From Sphingobacterium kitahiroshimense (GTDB lineage Bacteria; Bacteroidota; Bacteroidia; Sphingobacteriales; Sphingobacteriaceae), in assembly GCF_025961315.1 (NCBI RefSeq), contig NZ_JAOQNK010000001.1, forward strand, positions 4,898,001 to 4,962,000: a DNA stretch of 64,000 bases, read 5' to 3'. This document shows positions 32,747 to 41,772 of the stretch, in pieces. The notes under the pieces are model-generated. The model saw only the letters and a list, made by a program, of their open reading frames with translations. It searched no databases and was not told the origin of the DNA. A program made the position numbers and the translations under genes. The number at the start of each line of letters is the position of its first letter. Position 1 is the stretch's first letter.

Positions 32747-34597
32747 TTAGATTAGTTTTTTTTGTAATAAGTAACGAACAACTTGATCAGCTCCATATTT
32801 CGATAAATGATCGTCATCATGCATGTAGGGATCTTGACCATTGTATTTAATTATTTCAGGTAAATTGTAAATATCAATGTAAATATCTTCTGGAATAAAG
32901 GTTTTTAGATAAGTGTTGATGTGTGCAGATCGGGATTCAACGTAGTTTTCTTCTTTTACACTTTTATTTTTTATCTGTAGAGCCAAAATATTTGGAAAGA
33001 TGATAGAATAACTAGGGGTCTGTCCGATCATTTTAAGCGGAATACCATTTTCTTTGAAATATTGAATTACTTGCTGAAGTTTTATTTTTAAGGTTTCATC
33101 TGGATATTGTTGTGAGCCCCAAAAACCAACAAGTATCACTTCATCAATTTTTTTCGTATTTTCTGGTATAAATTTTTGATACATATAGTCGATCAGTTCG
33201 CAAGATGCCTTTGGCCCTTTGGTGTCCAAAAGTGGATAAGTGGTGGATACGGTTGCTTGTAAAAGATTGATATTTTGTTTTTCTAATTGCTCTTTTAAAC
33301 TCTGTCCGAAAACACCCGCATGACTATCCCCTAATAAAAGAATATTCTTTTTGTTTGGAATGATGGTGGCACAGCTTTCAAAATTATATTGCTTAAATGT
33401 ATTGTCTATATCCAGATGGCATGTGCCTTTTCTGAATTGTGACGCAAGTCTGTTTTTTCTGTAATTGGTGTTATAGTTGGTCAGGTAATCAATTTCTGTG
33501 TTTATTTGTAATCGATTATAAGGAAATATCATCATAATTCCTGTTAGCAGCGCAACAGCGGTACTAGCAGTTATTGTAAATGGTAGTTTATCAAATTTCT
33601 TATTGGCCTCGATGAAATAATAGGAAATACTTGCACAGAGTAAAGATAGTGCGAGGATGGGAATGATAATAAAAGGTTGATTCAATCCGAGATAAATGGC
33701 GAACACATAAATTGGCCAATGCCATAGATATAAAGAATAGGATAGTTTCGCTACCCATTGTATTGGTTTAATGGATAAAAAATTGAAATCGCACTGTGCT
33801 ATAATGATACCAAAGGTCGCAATGACAGGAATAAGTGTATAATAGGAAGGCCAGCTTATATTTTTTTCGTTAAATAAATAGATGCTAACAATTAAAATAG
33901 CGTATCCCGTAATTGCAACTACTTTTCTAAAGAGCTTGGATATCGATTTCTGAGTATAAGACTCTCCTAAAAATGCAAGTCCACCAATTAACATTTCCCA
34001 TGCCCGAGTAGGGAACATATAAAAACTGAAGGATTGATCTGTATTATTGAAATATAAGTTCAGACCTAATGACAGGATAATCAAAAAGATGAAAAAGCTA
34101 ACAAACCTTATTTTATTGTTCGAGTAAAGACTTTTAAAAGGGAATAAGAGGGCAGGGTATAAAAGGTAAAATTGCCATTCGACCGATAATGACCATGTGT
34201 GCAAAAGGATGTTATTTTGAGAGGCAACATCAAAATACCCACTATTTAAATAATATTCAATATTGGAACTAAAGATTATGCTGAAAATTGCATTATTTCC
34301 AAGTTGTTGTAAGTCTTTTGGAAGTAATATAAAACTCCCAATAATAGACACACCTACAAGAAGAAACAAAAGTGCAGGAATAATGCGTGTTATACGTTTA
34401 GTGTAGAATTGCTTAAAAGAAAAGTTGCTATTCTCAAAGCTCTTTAAAATAATTCGGGTCATTAAGTAGCCAGAGATGACGAAAAAAATATCCACACCAC
34501 TAAAGCCACCGTCAAAATAGGGTACTTTGAAATGAAAAAAAATTACTGCCAGTACCGCTAAAGCACGTAATGCCCCTATATCATTTCTAAATTTCAT
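32747..34597 (-). CDS. Acyltransferase 3 with C-terminal SGNH domain (OafA/YrhL type)
   Basis: From 34597 this is a 616-residue protein. The N-terminal acyltransferase-3 domain (about 1-340, ten or so membrane helices) has FRNDIGALRALAVLAVIFFHF, the catalytic-type HF pair, and FSGVDIFFVISGYLMTRIIL. The extracytoplasmic SGNH domain (about 380-616) has the GDSHAGVFG block and a final DDDHLSKYGA that supplies Asp/His. Such proteins O-acetylate lipopolysaccharide O-antigen or other surface glycans. A longer frame to 34666 would run through a tandem repeat and is disfavoured. No polysaccharide genes are adjacent, so the acceptor is unknown. Confidence 0.92.
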   Translation of the reverse strand: MKFRNDIGALRALAVLAVIFFHFKVPYFDGGFSGVDIFFVISGYLMTRIILKSFENSNFSFKQFYTKRITRIIPALLFLLVGVSIIGSFILLPKDLQQLGNNAIFSIIFSSNIEYYLNSGYFDVASQNNILLHTWSLSVEWQFYLLYPALLFPFKSLYSNNKIRFVSFFIFLIILSLGLNLYFNNTDQSFSFYMFPTRAWEMLIGGLAFLGESYTQKSISKLFRKVVAITGYAILIVSIYLFNEKNISWPSYYTLIPVIATFGIIIAQCDFNFLSIKPIQWVAKLSYSLYLWHWPIYVFAIYLGLNQPFIIIPILALSLLCASISYYFIEANKKFDKLPFTITASTAVALLTGIMMIFPYNRLQINTEIDYLTNYNTNYRKNRLASQFRKGTCHLDIDNTFKQYNFESCATIIPNKKNILLLGDSHAGVFGQSLKEQLEKQNINLLQATVSTTYPLLDTKGPKASCELIDYMYQKFIPENTKKIDEVILVGFWGSQQYPDETLKIKLQQVIQYFKENGIPLKMIGQTPSYSIIFPNILALQIKNKSVKEENYVESRSAHINTYLKTFIPEDIYIDIYNLPEIIKYNGQDPYMHDDDHLSKYGADQVVRYLLQKKLI

Positions 34598-34652
34598 TTT
34601 TAAAGTAACTTGTAAACTGCAAATCTGAACAAAATAATTTATTTCACCTATT

Positions 34653-34742
34653 AAATTTTGTTCCATTTTATTTTTTAGAAAATATCATAAAAACATGAAA
34701 TTTTGTTCCATTTTATTTTTTAGACAATATCATAAAAACATG
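34653..34742. repeat. Tandem duplication of a 45-bp unit
   Basis: Two contiguous 45-base copies (34653-34697 and 34698-34742), each beginning AAATTTTGTTCC and ending ATAAAAACATG, differ at one base (AGAAAATAT against AGACAATAT). They fill the divergent gap between the acyltransferase and phosphodiesterase genes. Confidence 0.95.
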
Positions 34743-34769
34743 AAATTGCGTTCATGTTTTTATGATATT
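34726..34769. repeat. Perfect 19-bp inverted repeat at a promoter
   Basis: AATATCATAAAAACATGAA pairs with TTCATGTTTTTATGATATT around the six-base loop ATTGCG. The left arm is the end of the second 45-bp repeat. The right arm runs into TATTTTTG (34766-34773), an exact TAnnTTTG -7 box for the phosphodiesterase gene, so the structure may be an operator or cruciform. Confidence 0.85.
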
Positions 34770-34773
34770 TTTG
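34766..34773 (+). promoter_or_regulatory. -7 promoter box of the phosphodiesterase gene
   Basis: TATTTTTG matches TAnnTTTG, 29 bases before the start at 34803, overlapping the right arm of the inverted repeat. Confidence 0.5.
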
Positions 34774-34802
34774 TATCGTTTATCAAAATCGAAAATATAA
34801 AT

Positions 34803-35738
34803 ATGAAAAAAATCATCCTGCTTACGCTGACTCTGTTGTGTTCTAAAGTATATAGTCAGACATTTGAAGTAGTGCCGTTGGGAGTTTATGGAGGAGATCA
34901 TGAAGATAATCTATCTTCATACTTGATTGGTAAGTATAAGGCAAATGCGTATTTAGCGCTAGATGCCGGTACTATAAATGCTGGAATTCGAAAAGCGATA
35001 ACCTTAAAAACATTTGAGGTTCCAGCAGGCAGGGTATTGCGAGATTATATCAAAGGGTACTTCATCTCGCACGGACATCTTGATCATCTGGCAGGGATGA
35101 TAATCAATTCTCCCTCAGATGCTGCAAAAAATATTTACGCAACAGCAGCAATGATAGATGTATTGAAAGCGCATTATTTTATAAACGATACATGGGCTAA
35201 TTTTGCTAATGAAGGTGATTTACCCATACGGAAATATCAATATAAACGTTTAAAAATTGGTCAGATCGATACGGTAACAAATACCGGAATGACTATTCAG
35301 GCTTTTGATTTAAGCCATGTGAACCCGATGAAGAGTTCAGCAGTTTTAGTAACTATAGGCGACAGTTCTATCGTATACCTAGGAGATACAGGAGCAGACC
35401 GTGTGGAAAAGGTCACAAATCTTGAAAATTTATGGCAATCTATAGCACCCATAATTAAATCACGACGATTGAAAGCTTTAATGATTGAAGTTTCATTTCC
35501 TAATGCTCAACCAGAAAAATCACTTTTTGGACATTTAACACCTCAACTTTTAAACGAGGAATTGGGAAAGCTAGCAAGTTTTACCGGAATAGATATGGTA
35601 CAAGGTTTAAATGTTATTGTTACCCATATGAAGCCTGTTTCCGATAATGTTGACACGATTAAACGGCAATTGCTGGAAAATAATTCTTATAAAGTTAATT
35701 TTATTTTTCCGGAGCAAGGAAAACGAATGGTTTTTTAA
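34803..35738 (+). CDS. Class II cyclic-nucleotide phosphodiesterase (CpdP-like, metallo-beta-lactamase fold)
   Basis: From 34803 this is a 311-residue protein with a signal peptide (LLCSKVYSQ, about 1-19). The metal motif ISHGHLDHLAG holds His90, His92, Asp94 and His95. Further family blocks are FDLSHVNPMKSSAVLV, YLGDTGADR, EVSFPN, FGHLTPQLL and VTHMKP. This matches class II 3',5'-cAMP/cGMP phosphodiesterases such as yeast Pde1 and periplasmic CpdP of Vibrio. The signal peptide places it outside the cytoplasm, where it may salvage extracellular cyclic nucleotides. The reading frame upstream to 34695 runs through the repeats and is not used. Confidence 0.87.
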   Translation: MKKIILLTLTLLCSKVYSQTFEVVPLGVYGGDHEDNLSSYLIGKYKANAYLALDAGTINAGIRKAITLKTFEVPAGRVLRDYIKGYFISHGHLDHLAGMIINSPSDAAKNIYATAAMIDVLKAHYFINDTWANFANEGDLPIRKYQYKRLKIGQIDTVTNTGMTIQAFDLSHVNPMKSSAVLVTIGDSSIVYLGDTGADRVEKVTNLENLWQSIAPIIKSRRLKALMIEVSFPNAQPEKSLFGHLTPQLLNEELGKLASFTGIDMVQGLNVIVTHMKPVSDNVDTIKRQLLENNSYKVNFIFPEQGKRMVF

Positions 35739-35883
35739 AATATACTATTAATGATGGCTATGTTTTTTTCAATTGAATGTCAATTTTTGTGTTTTACCTA
35801 AAAAAAAGTGAATTTTTCTACTTAGATTTAAGAATAATTGGAAGGTGTATGAGAGATTATTTTATTTTGTAAATCAGATTGTT

Positions 35884-36450
35884 ATGAATTATTTAGAGGA
35901 TGTTCAAAAATTGTTTTTGTATTATAAGCATTTAGTTGATAGTACTTTGAATCAGTTAAGTGATAGCCAGTTATTTTGGCGCTACAATGATGAAAGTAAT
36001 AGTGTAGCTGTACTTATTCAGCATATATCCGGTAATATGAAGTCTCGTTTTACAGATTTTCTTACTTCTGATGGTGAAAAAGAATGGAGAAATCGTGATG
36101 CAGAGTTTGAATTGGTGGATCAGGACAAGAATAGGTTGTTTCGGGAGTGGAATGAAGCATGGGACAATTTATTTAACACCTTGAAGTGTTTGGAATTTGA
36201 AGATCTAGGAAAGCTAATTTATATCCGTAATCAGGGCCATACAGTCGTAGAAGCAATTAATCGACAATTGGCTCATTATCCCTATCATGTAGGACAAATT
36301 GTTATGTTGGGAAAAATGATGAAAGGGAATAATTGGAAGTCATTATCCATCCCGAAAGGCGAATCAGAAGTTTTTAATGCTGTTAAATTTACGCAGACTA
36401 GGCATATTGAGCATTTTACAGATGAGATGTTAAGACATTTGGATGGTTAG
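35884..36450 (+). CDS. DUF1572 family protein (DinB-like four-helix fold)
   Basis: From 35884 this is a 188-residue soluble protein beginning MNYLEDVQKLFLYYKHL. Three histidines sit where the DinB metal site is expected: His47 (VLIQHISGNMKSRF), His131 and His135 (LAHYPYHVGQIVML). The tail SLSIPKGESEVFN is typical of DUF1572. DinB-superfamily proteins include thiol transferases and damage-inducible proteins; the reaction of this group is not known to me. A longer frame from 35845 is possible but unlike the family. Confidence 0.85.
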   Translation: MNYLEDVQKLFLYYKHLVDSTLNQLSDSQLFWRYNDESNSVAVLIQHISGNMKSRFTDFLTSDGEKEWRNRDAEFELVDQDKNRLFREWNEAWDNLFNTLKCLEFEDLGKLIYIRNQGHTVVEAINRQLAHYPYHVGQIVMLGKMMKGNNWKSLSIPKGESEVFNAVKFTQTRHIEHFTDEMLRHLDG

Positions 36451-36465
36451 TTTCTCTTTGAAATG

Positions 36466-36502
36466 AAAAGCCCCCAAAAAAGTGTTTTACTTGATTGGAG
36501 GC
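36466..36502 (-). terminator. Intrinsic terminator after rnr
   Basis: On the minus strand GCCTCCAA pairs with TTGGGGGC (one G-U pair), followed by TTTTCATTT, 23 bases beyond the rnr stop. It also lies 16 bases after the convergent DUF1572 gene. Confidence 0.65.
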
Positions 36503-36524
36503 GTCCATTGTATTTTAATATAAC

Positions 36525-38654
36525 TTAACTGATTAAAGTAAAATCGATTTGACGTTTATCAAGATCAACCTTTTTAACTTTGATCTGTACTTCGTCACCT
36601 AATTGATATTTCTTTTTCTTGCGTTGACCTATGATTGCAAAGTTCTTTTCGTCTAATACATAAAAGTCGTCGTTAATGTCTCGTAATCTAACCATACCTT
36701 CACATTTGTTGGTTTCAATTTCTACGTACATACCCCATTCAGTTACACCAGAGATAATTCCTGTATATTCAGTCCCAATTTGTTCCTGTAAAAATTCAGC
36801 TTGTTTATATTTAATTGAAGCACGTTCGGCTTCTGCTGCCTTCTTCTCCATTTGTGAAGTGTGCTCACACATTTTTTCATAATGATCGGCATTGATTTTA
36901 TCACCTCCACTTAAATAGTATGCTAATAATCTATGTACCATTACATCTGGATATCGGCGAATAGGTGAAGTGAAGTGCGTATAATAATCAAATGAAAGAC
37001 CATAATGACTTGTTCCTTTAGTCGTATAGATCGCTTTTGCCATCGAACGAATTGCCAAGGATGTTAACATATTTTGTTCTTTACTGCCTTCAATTTTAGT
37101 CATTAAAGCATTGAGAGATTTTGCAGTTTCTTTGTCAGATTTGATCGTTAACTTATGCCCGAATCGAGCAGCAAATTGAGAAAATGTAGTTAATGTCTCT
37201 GGATTGGGGACATCGTGAAAACGATAAACAAATGGTAATTTATTTTTTCCTTTTCCTTGTTTTCCAATGTATTCAGCAACTTTTCTATTGGCTAAAAGCA
37301 TGAAATCTTCAATGAGTTTATGCGCATCTTTTCTTACTTTGGTATAGACACCCGTTGGTTTACCGTTCTCATCCAACGTGAATTTTACTTCTTCACTTTC
37401 AAATGCGATTGCACCATTTTTAAATTTGCGCTCACGAAGAATATAAGCAAGTTCATTTAGTTTTAGTATCTCTGAAGCAAAATCTCCTGTTTTTGTTTCA
37501 ATAACTTCTTGAGCTTCTTCGTAAGAAAAGCGTCGATCAGAATGAATGATAGTTCTTCCGAACCATTGCTCTACAACATTTGCCTTTTCATCAAGCTCAA
37601 AGACCGCCGAAAAACAAAGTTTATCCTCATGTGGTCGTAATGAACACACACCATTGGAAAGTCGCTCTGGAAGCATGGGGATTACCCTATCGACAAGATA
37701 TACTGAAGTACCTCTTTCGTAAGCTTCTTTGTCCAGTTCAGTCTCTGGAATAACATAGTGCGAAACATCGGCAATATGGACTCCGATTTCATAATTCCCA
37801 TTTTCTAATTGCTGAAAAGAAATTGCATCGTCGAAATCTTTTGCATCAGCAGGATCAATTGTAAATGTGGTGATTGCCCTGAAATCCCTACGTTTTGCAA
37901 TTTCATCCTGAGAGCAGGTTTCTGGTAAAGCATTTGCCTCTTCTTCAACTTTTTTAGGAAACTTTAATGGAAATCCGTAGTCTGCCAATATAGCATTCAT
38001 TTCCGTGTTGTTTTCTCCTTTTTTACCTAAAATAGTCTTGACTTTGCCAATCGGATTTTTTGCACCTTGTGGCCATTCAATAATAGAGACTACAACCTTT
38101 TCTCCATCCTTAGCACCCTCAAGATTATCAAGCGGTATAAAAATATCATGCAACATCTTTCTATCGTCTGCAATAAAGAATGCAAAGTTTTGAGAAAGAT
38201 TGATAATACCTGTGAAATCTGTTTTTGCACGCTGTATAATTTCAACAACTTCTCCTTCTTTTTTACGGCCTCTGCTCTTTTCAAAAGTATGTACTTTAAC
38301 AATATCTCCATGCAGTGCTTGACGTAATTTTCGAGGTGCTACAAAGATATCATTCTCAAATTCGTCTTGAGGTATAATATAAGCCGATCCTTCAGCAGTC
38401 ATATCGACTTTTCCCGTCACGTAAACTTTAAGTTGACGAAGTTTGAATTTACCCTTCTCAACCTCTAAAAAAGGGCTGTTTTTCGGATGGTCAGTCAGAA
38501 TGTTGGCGATTGCTATTTTGGAATCTGAATCGTGAACGTTCAGCTTTGATGCGACTTGTTTATAGTTGAGTGGCTTGTTGTTTGACTTCTCGAAGATGTC
38601 GATGATGAGCTGTGTTAAAACCTCTTGGTACGGGTTTTCTTTTTTTGTCGTCAT
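36525..38654 (-). CDS. rnr: Ribonuclease R
   Basis: This 709-residue exoribonuclease has an N-terminal winged helix (about 1-65), cold-shock-type domains (about 70-220) and the RNB catalytic domain. The RNB metal site includes TIDPADAKDFDDAISF, with VHIADVSHYV and YLVDRVIPMLPERLSN following. A C-terminal S1 domain is seen in TGIISGVTEWGMYVEI. RNase R degrades structured RNA from the 3' end and takes part in rRNA and tmRNA-linked quality control. The gene is monocistronic, with a 509-base gap upstream. Confidence 0.96.
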   Translation of the reverse strand: MTTKKENPYQEVLTQLIIDIFEKSNNKPLNYKQVASKLNVHDSDSKIAIANILTDHPKNSPFLEVEKGKFKLRQLKVYVTGKVDMTAEGSAYIIPQDEFENDIFVAPRKLRQALHGDIVKVHTFEKSRGRKKEGEVVEIIQRAKTDFTGIINLSQNFAFFIADDRKMLHDIFIPLDNLEGAKDGEKVVVSIIEWPQGAKNPIGKVKTILGKKGENNTEMNAILADYGFPLKFPKKVEEEANALPETCSQDEIAKRRDFRAITTFTIDPADAKDFDDAISFQQLENGNYEIGVHIADVSHYVIPETELDKEAYERGTSVYLVDRVIPMLPERLSNGVCSLRPHEDKLCFSAVFELDEKANVVEQWFGRTIIHSDRRFSYEEAQEVIETKTGDFASEILKLNELAYILRERKFKNGAIAFESEEVKFTLDENGKPTGVYTKVRKDAHKLIEDFMLLANRKVAEYIGKQGKGKNKLPFVYRFHDVPNPETLTTFSQFAARFGHKLTIKSDKETAKSLNALMTKIEGSKEQNMLTSLAIRSMAKAIYTTKGTSHYGLSFDYYTHFTSPIRRYPDVMVHRLLAYYLSGGDKINADHYEKMCEHTSQMEKKAAEAERASIKYKQAEFLQEQIGTEYTGIISGVTEWGMYVEIETNKCEGMVRLRDINDDFYVLDEKNFAIIGQRKKKKYQLGDEVQIKVKKVDLDKRQIDFTLIS

Positions 38655-39163
38655 ACGTTTTTATTTACTTTTATCGTGTTGTAAGTGGGGGAGAAGGCTA
38701 CTGTAGTTTGCAATATAATACCATTGCTATTTAGGCTATTCCCGATGTCTTATCACATACAATATACAAATATTAATCCGAAATTGTGGATATCTAAATG
38801 TTCTTTGTTTTTGTTATAGAATTAAGTGTATTTTTAATTCTATTTAGCTTATTTAATATTTTGATAACCAGTATAGTGAGTATTAAATAGCTTAATGAAT
38901 CATTATTTGTGATGTTGATAAACAATATACTTTCAGGTTCTGCTCGATTTTTAATATTTTGCTAAATGTGTTTTTATCAAATTCTTATTTATTAAAATTT
39001 AATAAAGTGTATTGTATCAATTATTTAGATTTCTTTTTGCTGAATTTTAGTTGATGATTAAGAAAGAATCTTAGCATCAGGATTTAGTAGAAGCGTGTGC
39101 AAAGTAAAGGTTTTTAGAAATACTGGTACCTTCCTTTGAATTCAGTAAAATTTTGTTTTTTTA
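38655..39163. other. Intergenic region of about 500 bases without a recognisable gene
   Basis: AT-rich DNA upstream of rnr and downstream of the Fur-type gene. I see no plausible protein gene. There is one imperfect inverted repeat (AGCTTATTTAATA at 38846 with TATTAAATAGCT at 38881), without a T run. A -7-like box with one mismatch (AATATTTG, minus strand, about 38770) could serve rnr. Confidence 0.5.
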
Positions 39164-39622
39164 TTATTTTTCCTGACATTGATCGCATAGACCCAGGGCA
39201 TTTATAGCTACAGCTTCAAGTTTGTAACCTTCAGGAATGTTGAAGGAGGGAAGTGTGATTTCATCCATACAAAATACGGAGTTACAGCTTCTGCAGATGA
39301 AGTGCACATGTTGGTCATGATGATTGTGCTCGGAGCAGTTGGTCGAACAGAGGGCGTAAGTAGCTGTACCATTTAGATCAAAAATTTTATGCAATATTCC
39401 CTTCTCCTCAAATGAAGCTAAAACGCGATAGAGGGTGACACGATCAATTTCTTTACCGATTAATTTTTCGAGCTCTGGTTGTGAAATGGCTGATTTCTTA
39501 GTCGATATAACTTCCAAAGTTCGCAGTCTAGGCTGTGTAACCTTAAGCTGATATTGTTTTAGTAAAGTTGTAAAATCGACACGCTCATGTACTGTTTTTT
39601 CCTGTTGTTGCTCTTTACTCAT
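39164..39622 (-). CDS. Fur family transcriptional repressor
   Basis: From 39622 this is a 152-residue protein. The winged helix contains LLKQYQLKVTQPRLRTLEVI and EIDRVTLYRVLASFEEKGIL. The dimer and metal domain has HNHHDQHVHFICRSCNSVFCMDE and a final CDQCQ, giving the paired CxxC zinc site. The HVHF segment and histidine-rich CSEHNHHDQH fit Fur or Zur types rather than PerR, but the metal cannot be decided. No transport gene is adjacent. Confidence 0.9.
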   Translation of the reverse strand: MSKEQQQEKTVHERVDFTTLLKQYQLKVTQPRLRTLEVISTKKSAISQPELEKLIGKEIDRVTLYRVLASFEEKGILHKIFDLNGTATYALCSTNCSEHNHHDQHVHFICRSCNSVFCMDEITLPSFNIPEGYKLEAVAINALGLCDQCQEK

Positions 39623-39651
39623 AATACAAAAATACATCATTATTCTAATAT

Positions 39652-39699
39652 AAAAAAGCGGTCAGAAACAAGTTATTCATACTCGTTTCTGACCGTTTC
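39652..39699 (-). terminator. Intrinsic terminator after the aldolase gene
   Basis: CGGTCAGAAAC (39659-39669) pairs with GTTTCTGACCG (39685-39695), and on the minus strand the stem is followed by CTTTTTTA. It lies 27 bases past the gene's stop. Confidence 0.82.
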
Positions 39700-39722
39700 T
39701 TTAAAGTCGTTTTATATCGATT

Positions 39723-40382
39723 TTATTTCCCTGCTGCCTTCGCGTGGTCAGCTAAGAAAGTAGCAAGACCACTATCTGTTAAAGGGTGTTTTAATAAAGC
39801 TGTGATTGCAGATAAAGGACCCGTCATCACATCAGCTCCAATCTTAGCACAACCTAAAATGTGTGCACTGTTACGTACCGAAGCGGCTAAGATCTGTGTT
39901 GGGAAACTGTAGTTATCATAGATTAAACGGATTTCTTCGATAAGTCCTAAACCATCTGTAGAAATGTCATCTAAACGACCAATGAAAGGTGAAACATAAG
40001 TAGCTCCAGCTTTTGCAGCTAGGAGTGCCTGACCTGCAGAGAAAACCAAAGTACAATTTGTTTTGATTCCTTTTTTGCTGAAATATTTAATTGCCTTGAT
40101 ACCATCTTTGATCATAGGAACTTTAACAACAATCTTGTCATCTAACTTTGCAAGTGCTTCTCCTTCTTTGATCATTTCTTCGTAGTTTGTAGAAATTACC
40201 TCCGCACTTACATCGCCATCTACGATAGCACAGATCGCTTTGTAATGATTGATTACATTCTCGTCACCACTGATTCCTTCTTTAGCCATTAAACTTGGGT
40301 TTGTTGTTACCCCGTCTAATACACCTAAATCTTGTGCTTCTTTGATTTGTTCTAAGTTTGCTGTGTCAATAAAAAATTTCAT
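39723..40382 (-). CDS. fsa: Fructose-6-phosphate aldolase/transaldolase (small TalC type)
   Basis: This 219-residue TIM-barrel enzyme has MKFFIDTANLEQI, GVTTNPSLMAKEG, the Schiff-base lysine Lys87 in KIVVKVPM, NCTLVFSAGQALLAAKAGA and SPFIGRLDD. Small transaldolases move a three-carbon unit between sugar phosphates in the pentose phosphate pathway, and close relatives split fructose 6-phosphate instead. In Bacteroidota these are usually transaldolases. The gene has its own promoter and terminator. Confidence 0.93.
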   Translation of the reverse strand: MKFFIDTANLEQIKEAQDLGVLDGVTTNPSLMAKEGISGDENVINHYKAICAIVDGDVSAEVISTNYEEMIKEGEALAKLDDKIVVKVPMIKDGIKAIKYFSKKGIKTNCTLVFSAGQALLAAKAGATYVSPFIGRLDDISTDGLGLIEEIRLIYDNYSFPTQILAASVRNSAHILGCAKIGADVMTGPLSAITALLKHPLTDSGLATFLADHAKAAGK

Positions 40383-40431
40383 CTTGTATTGAATTGATTG
40401 TTAATTGTTTGGTTTATTTACCATTAAGTGG

Positions 40432-40439
40432 CAAAGTTA
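40432..40439 (-). promoter_or_regulatory. -7 promoter box of the aldolase gene
   Basis: TAACTTTG on the minus strand is an exact TAnnTTTG, 49 bases before the start codon. Confidence 0.5.
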
Positions 40440-40551
40440 TCGATTAAAATTCACTAATCTTGTGCAGAAATGAAATTACTGCACAAATATTGCTTAGTCA
40501 TTACTGTTCATTTTAGATCATTCCTTTCATTTACTTCTATTATTCATTGAT

Positions 40552-41772
40552 ATGCAGATATTTCGTTCGCTTCAGTATCCAAATTTTAGATTACATATAA
40601 TTGGCCAGGCAATCTCATTGATGGGCACTTGGATGCAACGTGTTGCTATAAGTTGGTTAGTATATAAGTTAACAGATTCTGTTTTCTGGTTAGGTTTTGT
40701 ATCTTTCATCTCCCTGCTTCCTTCTTTGGTATTATCTCCATTTATTGGAAGTTTTGTCGATAAACATAAAAAGTATAAGCTTGTTTTTATTACACAAATA
40801 GGTCTAATGATTCAAGCAGGAATCTTAACACTATTAGTGTACCTGAAGATGGAAACAGTATTGTGGTTATCTATTTTGGGATTTGCACAAGGAGTAATCA
40901 ACGCTTTCGATGTGTTAGGAAGACAATCGTTGATGGTACACTTAGTGGATAATAGAAAAGATCTGCCTAATGCAATAGCACTAAATTCTTCTATATTTAA
41001 TGCCGCGCGTATGGTTGGTCCGGCTATTGGTGGTATATTATTGAGTACATACGGTGAAATGATGTGTTTCAGCAGTAATTTTCTGAGTTTTATCCCTGTT
41101 TTGATTACTTTATGGATGATGAATGTCACAGAAAGTACAGCAAGCTTAAGCAAAGGAAGTAATTGGCAGGGATTGGTCGAAGGGTTTTATTATTTGAAAA
41201 GATCGCCCCATATTTTTTCGCTTATTATAGTGATGACTTTTTCTAGCTTATTAGTGATTCCATATACTTCTTTATTACCTGCTGTAGCAAAAGAAATGTT
41301 TAATGGCGATGCAGGTACATTTTCATGGTTTGAAAGTGCAGCTGGTCTTGGGGCAATGATAGGTGCTATTAATATGGCACGGCTAAAATCGGGGACTAAT
41401 ATGCGCTACCAAGTAATGGGCGCAGCATTGTTAATGGGAGCTGCCTTGTTTTTACTCGGGCATTCATCTGTTTTAGTTCTTGCTCTCTTATATACGGCGA
41501 TCGTTTCTTTCGCTATGATGATGCAGAACTCCAGTATTAATACGTATATACAGACGCATGCGATGCCGATCTATAGAGCACGAGCAATTTCTTATTATGT
41601 AATGGCGTTTCAAGGTGTTTTCCCTATAGGTAGTTTGCTTATAGGGGCTTTAGCAAGCTATTTCGGATTGCGTAGTGTCTTATACTTTATGGGCGGTGCA
41701 GGTGTTTTGATTGCTTTATCTTATTATTTATATTTACGTCTGCATATTCATAAAAGGCTCTTTAAGTTTTAA
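40552..41772 (+). CDS. MFS transporter (MFS_3/EntS-like)
   Basis: This 406-residue membrane protein has about 12 helices. It begins LQYPNFRLHIIGQAISLMGTW, typical of the MFS_3 group, and has the loop-2/3 signature FIGSFVDKHKKYK and the internal-repeat FDVLGRQSLMVHLVD. Relatives export enterobactin or small drugs; the substrate here is unknown. Its last 39 bases overlap the end of the convergent retropepsin-like gene. Confidence 0.88.
   Translation: MQIFRSLQYPNFRLHIIGQAISLMGTWMQRVAISWLVYKLTDSVFWLGFVSFISLLPSLVLSPFIGSFVDKHKKYKLVFITQIGLMIQAGILTLLVYLKMETVLWLSILGFAQGVINAFDVLGRQSLMVHLVDNRKDLPNAIALNSSIFNAARMVGPAIGGILLSTYGEMMCFSSNFLSFIPVLITLWMMNVTESTASLSKGSNWQGLVEGFYYLKRSPHIFSLIIVMTFSSLLVIPYTSLLPAVAKEMFNGDAGTFSWFESAAGLGAMIGAINMARLKSGTNMRYQVMGAALLMGAALFLLGHSSVLVLALLYTAIVSFAMMMQNSSINTYIQTHAMPIYRARAISYYVMAFQGVFPIGSLLIGALASYFGLRSVLYFMGGAGVLIALSYYLYLRLHIHKRLFKF

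Noticed and set aside
34598..34802. Coding extensions of the acyltransferase and phosphodiesterase through the repeat region
   Set aside because: The extensions are low-complexity translations of the 45-bp repeats; the family-like starts with membrane or signal segments are at 34597 and 34803.
38655..39163. Long gap upstream of rnr examined for tmRNA, RNase P RNA, SRP RNA or a small gene
   Set aside because: No characteristic motifs or stable fold were seen by eye; only an imperfect inverted repeat without a T run.
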